Positions 40,547-50,254 of a stretch of DNA of 64,000 nucleotides are shown here, in pieces; within the stretch, counting starts at the first letter, position 1; the number at the start of each line of letters is the position of its first letter. Below the pieces are notes generated by a model, which saw nothing but the letters and a program-made list of their open reading frames with translations, searched no databases and had not been told where the DNA came from. The stretch is from contig NZ_FYBQ01000001.1 of assembly GCF_900186125.1 (NCBI RefSeq), forward strand, positions 62,001 through 126,000. Direction: 5' to 3'. This stretch comes from Listeria goaensis. Lineage in GTDB: Bacteria; Bacillota; Bacilli; Lactobacillales; Listeriaceae. A program made the position numbers and the translations under genes.

Positions 40547-41260
40547 ATGAAAAAATTCGAAAGTTCCACGCTTTTTATTGGTCTTATTATCGTCATTGTT
40601 GGAATTGGTTTAGAAGTTTTATTTAAATGGCAACTTTTAATCATGCTTGCCATCGGTATTTTCTTACTATTTTCTTCGCGCAAGACTGATTTAACAAAGC
40701 GGAAGCAACGCAATCGTTTGTTTTTAGCAGCCGTATTTATTTTAATAGCCATTCTTCTCACTTCTACGTTTAAAGTAGGGTTAGTGATTGTTGGAATCTT
40801 TGCGATTTTTCATTACATTGGTCGTAAACGAGCGCCAGAACTACTTATGCTTGAAACAAGTGAGCCTGAATCAAAAACGGATAAGACGAACCATTTCATT
40901 CGCAATCAGTGGTTCGGCAATCAGCGTGTGTTAGATGTTGTATATGAATGGGAAGATATTAATGTGCAAACTGGAATCGGTGATACGATAATTGATCTCG
41001 GGAACACCGTTTTACCTACAGGAGAAAGCATTATTATGATTCGTGGTATATCCGGGAAAATTCGGTTGCTTGTTCCATTTGATATTGGCATTTGCCTAGA
41101 GCACTCAGCTATTTTCGGTAAATTACAATATGATAAGCAAAGTACAATGATGCAAAATAATACGGTCAAGATTTACTCGGATAATTATGATCGTTCAGCA
41201 CGTAAAATTAAAATCGTCACATCCGTTGTGTTTGGAGATTTAGAGGTGATTCGTCTATGA
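40547..41260 (+). CDS. liaF: LiaF-type membrane regulator of cell envelope stress response
   Basis: A 237-residue protein with about four N-terminal helices (residues 8-25, 27-45, 60-80, 80-95) and a C-terminal beta-rich LiaF domain (about 120-237, GDTIIDLGNTVLPTGESIIMIRG split into strands). LiaF restrains the LiaS kinase until the wall is damaged. ATG 40547 follows AAAGGAGGTG. It overlaps liaS by four bases, and the liaF-liaS-liaR order is the standard one. Confidence 0.9.
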   Translation: MKKFESSTLFIGLIIVIVGIGLEVLFKWQLLIMLAIGIFLLFSSRKTDLTKRKQRNRLFLAAVFILIAILLTSTFKVGLVIVGIFAIFHYIGRKRAPELLMLETSEPESKTDKTNHFIRNQWFGNQRVLDVVYEWEDINVQTGIGDTIIDLGNTVLPTGESIIMIRGISGKIRLLVPFDIGICLEHSAIFGKLQYDKQSTMMQNNTVKIYSDNYDRSARKIKIVTSVVFGDLEVIRL

Positions 41261-42315
41261 CTTATACGAAGACCCAAATGGCGCTTTGTTCAGCTCTATT
41301 ACTTGGGGCTACGCTTGTCGGAACGCTCATTTACTATTTCGCAAGTAATTTAAGTTGGTATGAGCTCTTATTTCAATCTAAAATCCTATATTTACCTTAC
41401 GTTGTTTTTGTACCACTAACGGCTGTTTCAGCAGGTGTAATTATCGGGGCTGTTTCTGGGTATGTTATTAAACAGAAATTTGAAGGCATCGATTTTGCAA
41501 TTCGCCTACTTGAACAAGGGGATTTAGAAAAGAAAGTTCACGATGAAGATGAAGAAAATTTTGTTGAAGTACAGCAAGTGTACAAACAAATCGATCAGCT
41601 ACGCGAAAAAATGAAATCCCAAACGCTCTTAACGCAAAAAATAGCAAGCGAAAAAGCAGAAACAAGCGGTGAAACAAAAGAAGCGATTCTGTCAGAAGAA
41701 CGTCACCGTATCGCGCGTGAATTGCACGATTCTGTCAGCCAGCAATTGTTTGCCGCCATGATGCTTTTATCAGCGCTGAATGAACAAGTTGAGAACAATG
41801 CTTCTCCCGTTTTGCAGAAACAATTAAAAATGGTAGAATCAATAGTAAATGAATCTCAATCTGAAATGCGTGCGCTACTCTTGCATTTACGTCCAACGCA
41901 ACTAGAAGGAAAGTCGCTCAAAAAAGGTATGGAACAGCTTCTAAAAGAGCTAACAACCAAACTGCCAATTAAAGTGGAGTGGCAAATTGAAGATATTAAA
42001 TTGCAAAAAGGAATTGAAGATCATTTGTTCCGTATTGTACAAGAATTACTCTCCAACACGCTACGTCATTCAAAAGCGGAATTGCTTGAAGTTCGTTTTG
42101 TTTTCATTGATAATTTAGCCGTTTTAAAAGTCGTAGATGACGGAATCGGTTTTGACATGAATAATGTGCCCCAAGGCTCATACGGCTTACAAAATATGCG
42201 TGAACGTGTCGCTGAATTTGGCGGGGTCATTAAAATAATTAGTTTTCCCAAAAAGGGAACAAGTGTAGAGATTAAAATTCCGTTAGTGGCGGAGAAGGAA
42301 GTGGACGACGAATGA
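41257..42315 (+). CDS. liaS: LiaS-type sensor histidine kinase
   Basis: A 352-residue kinase with two membrane helices (about 8-30 and 45-70) joined by a short extracellular loop, the intramembrane-sensing type. A HAMP-like linker, the HisKA_3 dimer domain with phospho-His in [17 protein letters not shown], and the HATPase domain with [12 protein letters not shown] and DDGIGFD follow. It responds to wall-active antibiotics in Bacillus and Listeria relatives. Overlaps liaR by four bases. Confidence 0.92.
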   Translation: MTYTKTQMALCSALLLGATLVGTLIYYFASNLSWYELLFQSKILYLPYVVFVPLTAVSAGVIIGAVSGYVIKQKFEGIDFAIRLLEQGDLEKKVHDEDEENFVEVQQVYKQIDQLREKMKSQTLLTQKIASEKAETSGETKEAILSEERHRIARELHDSVSQQLFAAMMLLSALNEQVENNASPVLQKQLKMVESIVNESQSEMRALLLHLRPTQLEGKSLKKGMEQLLKELTTKLPIKVEWQIEDIKLQKGIEDHLFRIVQELLSNTLRHSKAELLEVRFVFIDNLAVLKVVDDGIGFDMNNVPQGSYGLQNMRERVAEFGGVIKIISFPKKGTSVEIKIPLVAEKEVDDE

Positions 42316-42953
42316 TAAAAGTTTTATTAGTAGACGATCATGAGATGGTACGCATTGGCGTATCTGCTTATTTATCTGTCCAAGATGATATGGAAGTCGT
42401 AGGCGAAGCAGAAAATGGTCTTGAAGGCGTAAAAATGGCAATGGACCTGCGCCCCGACATTATTTTAATGGATTTAGTCATGGAAGAAATGGACGGAATC
42501 GAAGCAACAAAAGAAATTATGCAACAATGGAAAGAAGCGAAAATCATCATCGTCACAAGTTTTATTGATGATGAAAAAGTGTATCCTGCACTGGAAGCTG
42601 GTGCGAGTAGCTACATGCTGAAAACATCGACAGCAAGTGAAATTGCTGATGCCATTCGCGCTACATACGGCGGGGATTCTGTGCTCGAACCTGAAGTGAC
42701 CGGGAAAATGATGCAACGACTAACCGCAAAACCAGAAAAGAACTTGCATGATGATTTAACAAATCGCGAAAATGAAATTTTACTTTTAATCGCAGAAGGA
42801 AAATCAAATCAAGAAATTGCCGATGAGCTTTTCATTACACTCAAAACCGTAAAAACACACGTCAGCAATATTTTATCGAAACTAGACGTGCAGGACCGGA
42901 CTCAAGCAGCGATTTATGCTTTTAAACATGATTTGGTTAAAAATCAAGGATAG
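42312..42953 (+). CDS. liaR: LiaR-type response regulator, NarL/LuxR family
   Basis: A 213-residue regulator with a receiver domain (1-120, [12 protein letters not shown] and phospho-Asp in [13 protein letters not shown], Thr and Lys in VTSF and MLKT) and a C-terminal LuxR-type HTH ([22 protein letters not shown], split at about 148-205). It is phosphorylated by LiaS and activates envelope-stress genes, usually its own operon as well. I did not see a sure LiaR box before liaF. Confidence 0.93.
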   Translation: MIKVLLVDDHEMVRIGVSAYLSVQDDMEVVGEAENGLEGVKMAMDLRPDIILMDLVMEEMDGIEATKEIMQQWKEAKIIIVTSFIDDEKVYPALEAGASSYMLKTSTASEIADAIRATYGGDSVLEPEVTGKMMQRLTAKPEKNLHDDLTNRENEILLLIAEGKSNQEIADELFITLKTVKTHVSNILSKLDVQDRTQAAIYAFKHDLVKNQG

Positions 42954-42968
42954 AGAGGCGTTTTTAGA

Positions 42969-43628
42969 ATGAAAGAAGGATTTGCAGTTATCGGCCTCGG
43001 CCGTTTTGGTGGAAGTATTTGCCGCTCTCTTATAGAGCAGGGAATGGAAGTACTCGCGATTGATTCGAGTGAAGAGCGCGTCAATGAATATATGTCGATT
43101 GCAACCCATGCGGTTATTGCGAATTCAACAGACGAAAACGCGCTTCGTCAGCTTGGCATTCGAAATTTTGAACACGTCATTGTGTCAATCGGTGAAGATA
43201 TTCAGTCGAGTATTTTAACAACCCTCATTTTAAAAGAAATGGGCGTTAAATTCGTGACAGCAAAAGCTACTAGTGACAAACATGCCAAATTGCTCGATAA
43301 AATTGGAGCTGACCGAGTCGTTCACCCAGAACGCGACATGGGACGACGAATTGCCCACTACATCGTATCAAAAAACATGCTCGACTACTTGGAACTTTCC
43401 GATGAATACAGTCTTGTAGAAATTGCTGTGTCCGATCCAAGATTCCTCGGAAAAAGCTTACAAGAACTCGATTTCCGAAATGAATACGGCGTCAATATCG
43501 TCGGTATCAAACGCGACAAACAAATGATTATCACACCAGAAGCGCAGGCTGCTTTACACGATGGCGACATTCTTATCGTAATCGGTTCTGATGATGATAT
43601 TGAACGTCTACAAGAAAAAATCCAATAG
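42969..43628 (+). CDS. ktrC: Potassium uptake regulatory subunit KtrA/KtrC (TrkA family)
   Basis: A 219-residue cytoplasmic gating protein with an RCK_N Rossmann domain (VIGLGRFGGSICRSL, NAD/ATP/c-di-AMP-type nucleotide site) and an RCK_C domain (about 135-219). It forms a ring on a KtrB/KtrD membrane subunit, which is not in the window. That orphan location is the KtrC pattern. It is separated from liaR by 15 bases, so may be read from the same transcript. Confidence 0.9.
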   Translation: MKEGFAVIGLGRFGGSICRSLIEQGMEVLAIDSSEERVNEYMSIATHAVIANSTDENALRQLGIRNFEHVIVSIGEDIQSSILTTLILKEMGVKFVTAKATSDKHAKLLDKIGADRVVHPERDMGRRIAHYIVSKNMLDYLELSDEYSLVEIAVSDPRFLGKSLQELDFRNEYGVNIVGIKRDKQMIITPEAQAALHDGDILIVIGSDDDIERLQEKIQ

Positions 43629-43662
43629 AAAAACGAGTGGAAATTTCCACTCGTTTTTTTTA
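43629..43662. terminator. Bidirectional terminator between ktrC and rnjA
   Basis: A 15-bp perfect palindromic stem, AAAAACGAGTGGAAA and its complement (43629-43658), between convergent genes with T-runs on both sides. Confidence 0.88.
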
Positions 43663-45327
43663 TACTTCCATAATGATTGGTAAAATCATTGGACGACGTT
43701 TTGTTTTTTCATATAGGAATGGTTGTAGTGTGTCGGTAATTTCATTTTTAATTTCCGACCATTGCGTCGTTTTACGTCCCATAACTTTATTTAAATGTTT
43801 TTTAAGCAAGTCTTGTGCTTCGCCAATTAAATTTCCTGATTCGCGCATATAAATGAATCCGCGGGAAATGATATCTGGTCCAGCCATTACTCTTGAGTTT
43901 TTCATATCAATTGAAACGACCACAGTAACAAGACCTTCTTCAGATAAAATGCGACGATCGCGCAAGACGATATTTCCAATATCACCAATTCCGCTGCCAT
44001 CGATGTAGACGTTTGCTGCTTGAATTTTACCTGCCACATGGGCGGAATCACTTGTTAGCGCAAGCACATCACCATTGCCGCAAATAAAGCTGTTTTCAAG
44101 TGGCACATCGCACTCTGCTGCTGATTCAGCATGGATTTTTTGCATTCTATATTCCCCGTGAATCGGCATAAAATATTTTGGTTTCATCAAACGAAGCATT
44201 AGTTTTTGTTCTTGTTGGCCGCCGTGTCCAGAAGTATGAATGTTGTTTACTTTTCCGTGAATAACTTCTGCGCCTGCTTGATAAAGCAAGTTAATTGTAC
44301 GGTTGACGCTAATTGTGTTTCCCGGAATCGGGGACGAGGAGAAGACAACCGTATCGCCTGGTTGAATTTGAATTTGACGGTGCGTCCCGTTTGCGATTCG
44401 CGAAAGTGCCGCCATTGGTTCCCCTTGACTTCCTGTACAAAGAATCGTTAACTCATTTGCTGGAATACGATTGATTTGGTTAGCTTCAACAAAAGTATCT
44501 TTCGGCGCTTTAATATAGCCAAGTTCACGACCAATCTCAATCGCCGACTCCATACTCCGACCGAAAACAGCGATTTTCCGTCCCGTTTCAAGTGAAGATT
44601 CCACAACTTGTTGCAAACGATAAATGTTGGAAGCAAATGTGGCGAAGATAATCCGACCAGGTACATCACGGAAGATGTTTTTAATACTTTCCCCAACAAC
44701 GCGTTCACTCATCGTAAAGTTCGGAACTTCAGCGTTTGTGCTATCTGACAAAAGACATAACACGCCTTCTTTTCCAATTTCAGCCATTTTAGTTAAGTTA
44801 GCAGGCTCGCCAACCGGTGTGAAATCAAATTTGAAATCACCAGTGTGCACAATATTACCAGAAGGTGTTTTAACGACAACACCGTACGTATCCGGAATAC
44901 TATGCGTTGTTCCGAAAAATGAAACGCTCGTTTTTCTAAATTTAAATACATCGTCTTCTTCAAACTCATAAATTTTAGCTTGACGAAGTAAACCATGTTC
45001 TTCTAATTTATTGCGAATAAGAGCGCTCGCTAGTTTCCCGGCATAAATGGGAATGTTAATTTGGCGAAGTAAATAGGGCACACCACCAATGTGATCTTCG
45101 TGACCATGCGTAATAAAAAGCCCTTTAATTTTATCTTTATTTTTCACTAAATAAGTGTAGTCAGGAATGACATAATCAATCCCTAATAGCTCATCTTCTG
45201 GAAACTTAATTCCAGCGTCAATCAAAATAATTTCATCTTGAAATTGTACGCCATACGTATTTTTACCGATTTCACCAAGTCCACCCAAGGCGAAAACAGC
45301 CGTTTCATTATTTTTTACAAATTTCAT
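43660..45327 (-). CDS. rnjA: Ribonuclease J1
   Basis: A 555-residue metallo-beta-lactamase/beta-CASP ribonuclease with 5'-3' exonuclease and endonuclease activity, central to mRNA turnover and 16S rRNA maturation. The metal motif [16 protein letters not shown], the beta-CASP segments and GHGGQQE are visible, with a C-terminal domain. Length fits RNase J1. It is six bases downstream of rpoY, as in Bacillus, with which it is co-transcribed. Confidence 0.95.
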   Translation of the reverse strand: MKFVKNNETAVFALGGLGEIGKNTYGVQFQDEIILIDAGIKFPEDELLGIDYVIPDYTYLVKNKDKIKGLFITHGHEDHIGGVPYLLRQINIPIYAGKLASALIRNKLEEHGLLRQAKIYEFEEDDVFKFRKTSVSFFGTTHSIPDTYGVVVKTPSGNIVHTGDFKFDFTPVGEPANLTKMAEIGKEGVLCLLSDSTNAEVPNFTMSERVVGESIKNIFRDVPGRIIFATFASNIYRLQQVVESSLETGRKIAVFGRSMESAIEIGRELGYIKAPKDTFVEANQINRIPANELTILCTGSQGEPMAALSRIANGTHRQIQIQPGDTVVFSSSPIPGNTISVNRTINLLYQAGAEVIHGKVNNIHTSGHGGQQEQKLMLRLMKPKYFMPIHGEYRMQKIHAESAAECDVPLENSFICGNGDVLALTSDSAHVAGKIQAANVYIDGSGIGDIGNIVLRDRRILSEEGLVTVVVSIDMKNSRVMAGPDIISRGFIYMRESGNLIGEAQDLLKKHLNKVMGRKTTQWSEIKNEITDTLQPFLYEKTKRRPMILPIIMEV

Positions 45328-45333
45328 AAAATC

Positions 45334-45543
45334 TTACTTCTTCCAGAGCGAAAAGCCCGGTTGTCCTTCTTCATACGCTAAATGCTTGTCACTCAAACCT
45401 TCGATAAATTCGATGTGGAAAGGTTCATTTTTTAAATTTTGGCGTACTTCAACTTCATCATTTGCGTCCATGTATAAAGTTTGTGTTTTCTCTCTAACAG
45501 GTGTTTCAGTACTTGTTTCCTGATAAAATACTTTAAAAATCAT
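45334..45543 (-). CDS. rpoY: RNA polymerase epsilon subunit RpoY (YkzG)
   Basis: A 69-residue DUF1447 protein that is the small epsilon subunit of RNA polymerase in Firmicutes. The sequence [19 protein letters not shown] near the start and [13 protein letters not shown] near the end are typical. AAGGAG site. It is paired with rnjA as in other Bacillales. Confidence 0.92.
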   Translation of the reverse strand: MIFKVFYQETSTETPVREKTQTLYMDANDEVEVRQNLKNEPFHIEFIEGLSDKHLAYEEGQPGFSLWKK

Positions 45544-45575
45544 TTTTTTCTCTCCTTAGTTATAAAAAATTAAAA

Positions 45576-45611
45576 AAAGTCAGCTTGTAAACTCTACAAG
45601 TCCTAAACTTT
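45576..45611 (-). terminator. Terminator-like hairpin just upstream of rpoY-rnjA
   Basis: On the minus strand an AAAGT/ACTTT base, an internal loop, a CTTGTA/TACAAG upper stem and a run of seven Ts lie only 33 bases before rpoY. It ends any upstream minus-strand transcript or acts as a leader attenuator. Confidence 0.5.
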
Positions 45612-45702
45612 GATTTTAGTGTTTGCGGATATTAATTTGTAGGCATGGAAAAAGACAAAAGTAAAGTAGCACAGCAGGACAAGCTAATCCTATCTGCGTG
45701 CA

Positions 45703-45783
45703 TCATAAAGTGTCATGTAAGGTTTTAATTAACATACCATCATTCCACGAATTTAAAACAAATTTGTGGGATGTGAACGTCAT
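45703..45783 (-). CDS. Possible 26-residue small protein upstream of rpoY-rnjA
   Basis: ATG 45783 is preceded at the ideal distance by AAAAAGGAG, and the frame stops after 26 codons. The peptide begins MTFTSHKFVLNSWND. I recognise no family. It precedes a terminator-like hairpin, so it could be a leader peptide or a free-standing small gene. The only support is the ribosome binding site and context. Confidence 0.35.
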   Translation of the reverse strand: MTFTSHKFVLNSWNDGMLIKTLHDTL

Positions 45784-45986
45784 TAAAAACTCCTTTTTCC
45801 AAATGTATTTCAAGATTCTTTTTCTCCGAACAATATCCTTGCTTTCTAATATACCATAAAATGACATAAATGCTACTAGAATATGCCTTATTTTCGTAAA
45901 AAAGCTGTTTTTAGATGGATTTTCCCACTTTTTAAATGAATTTGTTATACTAAAGTAGAAGTCTAAGTACTGAGGAGTATGTCTAA

Positions 45987-46757
45987 ATGAGTAAAATTGT
46001 ATTTTTTGATGTAGATGGCACACTTGTGAATGAAGCAAAAGAAATTCCAGCTTCCACAAAAGAAGCCGTTCAAAAGCTTCAAGAAAAAGGCATTTTTGTG
46101 GCCATTGCAACAGGAAGAGCACCGTTTATGCTAGATGAAATTGCAAGAGAATTAAATATTCAATCCTTTGTCAGTTACAATGGACAATATGTTATTTTTG
46201 AAGGAGAAGTCATTTATAAAAATCCGCTCCCACAAGAATCCCTTGAACGCTTAATTACAGTTGCAACTGAACGAGAAAATCCAATCGTATTTTCAGCAAG
46301 CGATTCACTTCGAGTAAATTTACCTAATCACCCTGGTGTAGCAGAAGGCATGTCATCTATTAAACGTGAATATCCAAGAGTAGATGCCAACTATTATAAG
46401 GGACGCAACATTTATCAATGCCTCCTTTTCTGCGCCGAAAAAGATGATGATTTTTACGCGGAAAATTTCCCGCAGTATCGTTTCTTACGCTGGCACGACG
46501 TTTCCGTTGATGTTTGTCCAGCGAACGGATCAAAAGCAAAAGGCATTCGTGAGTTAATTAAAAAGCTCGGGTTTAAAATGGAGGACACATACGCATTTGG
46601 TGACGGCCTTAATGATATTGATATGTTAAAAGAAGTTGGGTGCGGCGTTGCAATGGGAAATGGGCGAGATGAAGTCAAAGCTGTAGCAGATTACGTCACA
46701 GATTCAGTCGAAGAAGATGGCATTATGAAGGCACTTCAACATCTTGGGATTCTGTAG
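45987..46757 (+). CDS. HAD-superfamily Cof-type phosphatase
   Basis: A 256-residue HAD hydrolase, type IIB cap. Motif I is FFDVDGTLV (nucleophile Asp), motif II AIATGRAP, motif III Lys in NGSKAKGI, and motif IV FGDGLNDIDM. Members remove phosphate from sugar phosphates or cofactors. The substrate is not visible from sequence. It has its own region with a terminator after it, so it is probably monocistronic. Confidence 0.87.
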   Translation: MSKIVFFDVDGTLVNEAKEIPASTKEAVQKLQEKGIFVAIATGRAPFMLDEIARELNIQSFVSYNGQYVIFEGEVIYKNPLPQESLERLITVATERENPIVFSASDSLRVNLPNHPGVAEGMSSIKREYPRVDANYYKGRNIYQCLLFCAEKDDDFYAENFPQYRFLRWHDVSVDVCPANGSKAKGIRELIKKLGFKMEDTYAFGDGLNDIDMLKEVGCGVAMGNGRDEVKAVADYVTDSVEEDGIMKALQHLGIL

Positions 46758-46800
46758 GAAAATTCTATTAATTTGAATAATATTAAGATAGCGATAAGTC

Positions 46801-46838
46801 AAAAGACCTGTTTTGTGGAAAAACGGGTCTTTTTTTTG
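46801..46838 (+). terminator. Terminator after HAD phosphatase gene
   Basis: AAAAGACCTGTTTT pairs with AAAACGGGTCTTTT with G-T pairing and a short loop, then a T-run. Confidence 0.82.
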
Positions 46839-46963
46839 GTGAAATATGTATGGTTTTATTCTTATTTACGTAAAATATGTTGTAAAAGTCATGTGACAGG
46901 TGTACTATATTAGATGTTGCTTTTATGCTGTAAAGCAGTTAATAAATATAAAGGAGTGTTAAT

Positions 46964-48874
46964 ATGAGTGAACAAAAAGGGCGTAAGCCATTTGTTCCTT
47001 ATATCCCTGCATCGAAATCACTTCCAGAACTTACGGTTACATCTATCGTTCTAGGTATCATTCTTGCCATTCTATTTGGCGCAGCAAATGCTTATTTAGG
47101 ATTAAAGGTAGGTCTAACAGTATCGGCATCTATTCCAGCCGCAGTTATTTCGATGGGGATATTACGAGGTATTTTTAAGCGGGATTCCATTTTAGAAAAT
47201 AATATTGTACAAACAATGACAACAGCCGGCGAAGCCTTAGGTGCAGGAGCGGTATTTACGATTCCGGCGCTATTCTTAATGGGTGTTGAAATTAAGCAAA
47301 TTATGTTGATATTCATCGTTCTTGTCGGGGGATTCCTTGGCGTATTCATGATGGTTCCACTTAGAAGAATGCTCATTGTAAATGAACATGAGACTCTTCC
47401 ATACCCAGAAGGAACAGCTTGTGCAGAAGTTTTAAAATCTGGTGAAACAGGTGGCTCACAAGCAAAATTAGTCGCACTTGGCTTTTTAGCAGGCGGTAGC
47501 GTAAAAATACTTACAGACGGCTTTAAACTTTTTAAAAGTGAAATCCAAGTCGGCGTTTATAAATTTCAAGAAGCCTTCATTGGAACTCAAATTTATCCAG
47601 CGTTAGTCGGTGTCGGCTTTATTATCGGCCCTAAAATTGCTGGTCAAATGGTAGCTGGTGGCCTTATGGCTTCATTAGTTTTAGTACCTTCCATCGCCTT
47701 TTTCGGGGGAGAGAGTGCGCAAATTATCTTTCCTGCAAGTGAAGCACTTAAAAATCTTGATGCAGCAGGAATTTGGGATAATTACATAAGATATATTGGC
47801 GCAGGGGCAGTTGCGGCAGGTGGACTGATTACACTTGTCAAAACTTTACCAGCCATTATTCAAACTTTACGCAGCACAATGAAAAGTATGAACAAAAATA
47901 AAGGTGGAAAAATGCTTGAATTAGAACGTACAGATAAAGATATTCCAATGAAATGGGTTATCATATGTATTGCAATTCTACTCGTCATTATCGCCTTTGA
48001 TCCATTCACAAATGTAGGGATTATTGGTGCGCTTGCCATCGGTATTTTCGGCTTTTTATTTGTAACAGTTGCTTCTCGTATTGTAGGGATTGTCGGAAGT
48101 TCTTCTTCACCAGTTTCTGGTATGACAATTGCAACATTACTTATTGTTGCGCTCGTTTATAAAGCTTTTGGTTATCACGGTGATGAAGGAATCATATTAA
48201 CCTTAACCGTTGCGGCTATCGTCTGCTCAGCGCTTGCTGTTGCAGGAGATATTTCTCAGGATTTAAAAACAGGTTATTTAGTTGGTGGAACTCCTTGGAA
48301 ACAACAAGTCGCAATGATGATAGGTGTACTTGCTAGTGGTCTTGTTATGGGATATATCTTAACCTTACTTGACAATGCTTATGGCATGGGTTCGGCTGAA
48401 TTGCCAGCTCCAAAAGCAATGCTTATGAAAATTCTTGCAGAAGGAATTTTAAATGGCAATTTACCGTGGACGCTTATATTCATCGGCGTTTCAATTGCGA
48501 TTGTCATTGAATTTTTAGGCATGAATTCACTCGTATTTGCAGTAGGCCTATACTTGCCACTAAACATTAGTGCAACCGTTATGTTCGGTGGCTTCGTACG
48601 AATGATTGTAAATGCAGTTATTAAGCATAAAAAAGAAAAAGATACAGAAGGAAAAGGCGCAGAAAGAATTGAGCGTGGGACATTGTTCGCATCCGGTTTA
48701 ATTGCCGGTGAATCGCTACTCGGCGTTATTATCGCTTTCATCATTTCGATTAACGCAAACATCATTCCAACAGAAGTGCTCATTCAAAATCAGTGGTTAC
48801 CATTTATCGTCTTTATAATCATCTGTACACTTCTTTATATTTCAACCGTTCCACGTTCTAAAAAAGCAAAATAG
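46964..48874 (+). CDS. OPT family oligopeptide transporter
   Basis: A 636-residue membrane protein with about 14-16 helices, of the OPT family, usually proton-coupled uptake of small peptides or metal-chelating ligands. Seen are the N-terminal LPELTVTSIVLGIILAILFGAANAYLGLKVG segment split over two helices, SMGILRGIF, the QTMTTAGEALGAGAVFT signature and PEGTACAEVLKSGE. AAAGGAGTG site. It is 12 bases before a PqqD-like gene, so they are almost surely co-expressed. Confidence 0.87.
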   Translation: MSEQKGRKPFVPYIPASKSLPELTVTSIVLGIILAILFGAANAYLGLKVGLTVSASIPAAVISMGILRGIFKRDSILENNIVQTMTTAGEALGAGAVFTIPALFLMGVEIKQIMLIFIVLVGGFLGVFMMVPLRRMLIVNEHETLPYPEGTACAEVLKSGETGGSQAKLVALGFLAGGSVKILTDGFKLFKSEIQVGVYKFQEAFIGTQIYPALVGVGFIIGPKIAGQMVAGGLMASLVLVPSIAFFGGESAQIIFPASEALKNLDAAGIWDNYIRYIGAGAVAAGGLITLVKTLPAIIQTLRSTMKSMNKNKGGKMLELERTDKDIPMKWVIICIAILLVIIAFDPFTNVGIIGALAIGIFGFLFVTVASRIVGIVGSSSSPVSGMTIATLLIVALVYKAFGYHGDEGIILTLTVAAIVCSALAVAGDISQDLKTGYLVGGTPWKQQVAMMIGVLASGLVMGYILTLLDNAYGMGSAELPAPKAMLMKILAEGILNGNLPWTLIFIGVSIAIVIEFLGMNSLVFAVGLYLPLNISATVMFGGFVRMIVNAVIKHKKEKDTEGKGAERIERGTLFASGLIAGESLLGVIIAFIISINANIIPTEVLIQNQWLPFIVFIIICTLLYISTVPRSKKAK

Positions 48875-48886
48875 GAGGGACATTTT

Positions 48887-49228
48887 GTGGCAAAAGAAAA
48901 AGTGAATTTGCTCCATCAAATTCCGGTTTTAAAAGATAAATTGCAAGTCACGAAAGAAGGCGATAAAGCGTATTTACTTGTGGCACGAAATAACCCTATT
49001 GAAAAAATAGCAGTCCGCTTTTTTAAACAAAAAGCCTTTCGTAAAATTCAATTAGATGCAGAAGGCGAATTTATTTTAAGCCGCATTGACGGGCAAAAAA
49101 ACGTGTTTGAGCTTGAAGCAGAGTTTAATGAAACCTTCGGTAATGAAGATGAAATGAGCCTATCACGCTTAGTCCGCTTCCTGCAAATTGTTGAATCATA
49201 CGGTTGGCTAAAATGGAGAAAAGCTTAA
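48887..49228 (+). CDS. PqqD-like small protein partner of OPT transporter
   Basis: A 113-residue protein with a PqqD-like winged-helix fold at about 45-113 (LDAEGEFILSRIDGQKNVFELEAEF and LVRFLQIVESYGWLKW). PqqD-type domains bind peptides, normally to present a ribosomal peptide to a radical-SAM enzyme. No radical-SAM or precursor gene sits beside it, only the OPT transporter. GTG start after AGGAGGG. Its role here is unknown. Peptide recognition for the transporter is a guess. Confidence 0.75.
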   Translation: MAKEKVNLLHQIPVLKDKLQVTKEGDKAYLLVARNNPIEKIAVRFFKQKAFRKIQLDAEGEFILSRIDGQKNVFELEAEFNETFGNEDEMSLSRLVRFLQIVESYGWLKWRKA

Positions 49229-49231
49229 CCT

Positions 49232-49268
49232 AAGCTGGGAATGTTAAAACATTCCCAGCTTTTTTTTG
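49232..49268 (+). terminator. Terminator after OPT-PqqD pair
   Basis: A 12-bp perfect stem AAGCTGGGAATG with a TTAAAA loop and eight Ts. Confidence 0.9.
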
Positions 49269-49322
49269 ACAGATACGAAAAACTATGGCATTAATTAAGA
49301 AAAAGCTTTTGGAGGGAATAGA

Positions 49323-50201
49323 ATGGATCTACTAGTTTTTGACTTCGGTGGTACAAGTGTAAAAGGCGGCGTCTGGCATAATAATGCGCTCGAAGACACT
49401 TTTTCATTTCCAACACCTAAAACTTGGGACAAAATGAAAGCGTTATTAAAAAAGGAACTTGAAAGTCGGCAAAATAAATTTTCGTTTTCAGGCGTCGCAA
49501 TTAGTGCCCCGGGCGTTGTATTAAACGAACAAGGGATTATCGATGGCATTAGTGCTATTCCGTATATTCACCACTTTCCAATCAAAGAAGAATTAAAAAA
49601 GCTATTCGAATTGCCAGTAGAAATGATTAACGACGCGAATGCGGCCGGAATGGCGGAAGCAATTTGTGGGGCAGCGAAAGGTTTACCGAACGTCCTATTT
49701 CTAATTCTCGGAACTGGGGTTGGTGGTGTTTTCATTCAAAACGGTCAGCTGTACACAGGAAAACATGGCTATGCTGGCGAATACGGCATGATGTTTTTAG
49801 AAGGCGATAAAACCTTTAGTGAACTCGGGACGGTTGTCCGCATTGTAGAACGCTATAGTAAGCGAACAGGAGAAGAAGAGGGCTCGTTAAGCGGAGAAAT
49901 TATTTTTAAACGTGCAGAAGACGGAGACACAGTCGCACAAGAAGAAATCAAGAAGTTTTACCACACGCTTGCGCTTGGCATTTTTAACTTGCAAGTTGCC
50001 CTCGACCCAGACTGCATCGTTCTAGGCGGTGGGATTTCGTCGCGCCAAGCTTTTCTTACTGAAATGAAGCAAACAATGGACGCTTTTTTGGAAGAAAAGG
50101 AGTGGGGCTACTTTGCGCCAGAACTCAGACAATGCGAGTTCCAAAATCAAGCCAACCTAATTGGAGCGGCAGAATACTTCAAAAGCCAAATTTCAGGCTG
50201 A
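49323..50201 (+). CDS. ROK family sugar kinase-like protein
   Basis: A 292-residue ROK protein without a DNA-binding domain, so probably a kinase. The N-terminal phosphate loop DFGGTSVKGG, NDANAAGMAEA and the LILGTGVGGVFIQNG segment are present. The usual ROK zinc motif (His-x11-Cys-x-Cys) is missing, and the matching place reads EYGMMFLEG. That divergence leaves the sugar unclear. It has a GGAGGG site and a terminator on each side, so it is a single unit. Confidence 0.82.
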   Translation: MDLLVFDFGGTSVKGGVWHNNALEDTFSFPTPKTWDKMKALLKKELESRQNKFSFSGVAISAPGVVLNEQGIIDGISAIPYIHHFPIKEELKKLFELPVEMINDANAAGMAEAICGAAKGLPNVLFLILGTGVGGVFIQNGQLYTGKHGYAGEYGMMFLEGDKTFSELGTVVRIVERYSKRTGEEEGSLSGEIIFKRAEDGDTVAQEEIKKFYHTLALGIFNLQVALDPDCIVLGGGISSRQAFLTEMKQTMDAFLEEKEWGYFAPELRQCEFQNQANLIGAAEYFKSQISG

Positions 50202-50207
50202 TATTTC

Positions 50208-50245
50208 AAAAAGGCACAGCTCTCATTTTAGAGCTGTGCCTTTTT
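50208..50245. terminator. Bidirectional terminator between ROK gene and mobA
   Basis: A 16-bp perfect stem AAAAAGGCACAGCTCT with a CATTTT loop, between convergent genes. Confidence 0.9.
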
Positions 50246-50254
50246 AAATTCATA

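Larger units (their letters stand above)
45544..45986. other. Intergenic region between rpoY and the HAD gene
   Basis: About 440 bases containing the hairpin at 45576-45611, a possible 26-codon reading frame on the minus strand, and the start region of the HAD gene on the plus strand (TATACT at 45946-45951). A longer minus frame through here is not coding-like. Confidence 0.5.

Noticed and set aside
45703-46122. 139-codon minus-strand frame overlapping the HAD gene start
   Set aside because: It overlaps a clear HAD phosphatase gene on the other strand and has no family match. Only its last 26 codons have a ribosome binding site and are listed at low confidence.
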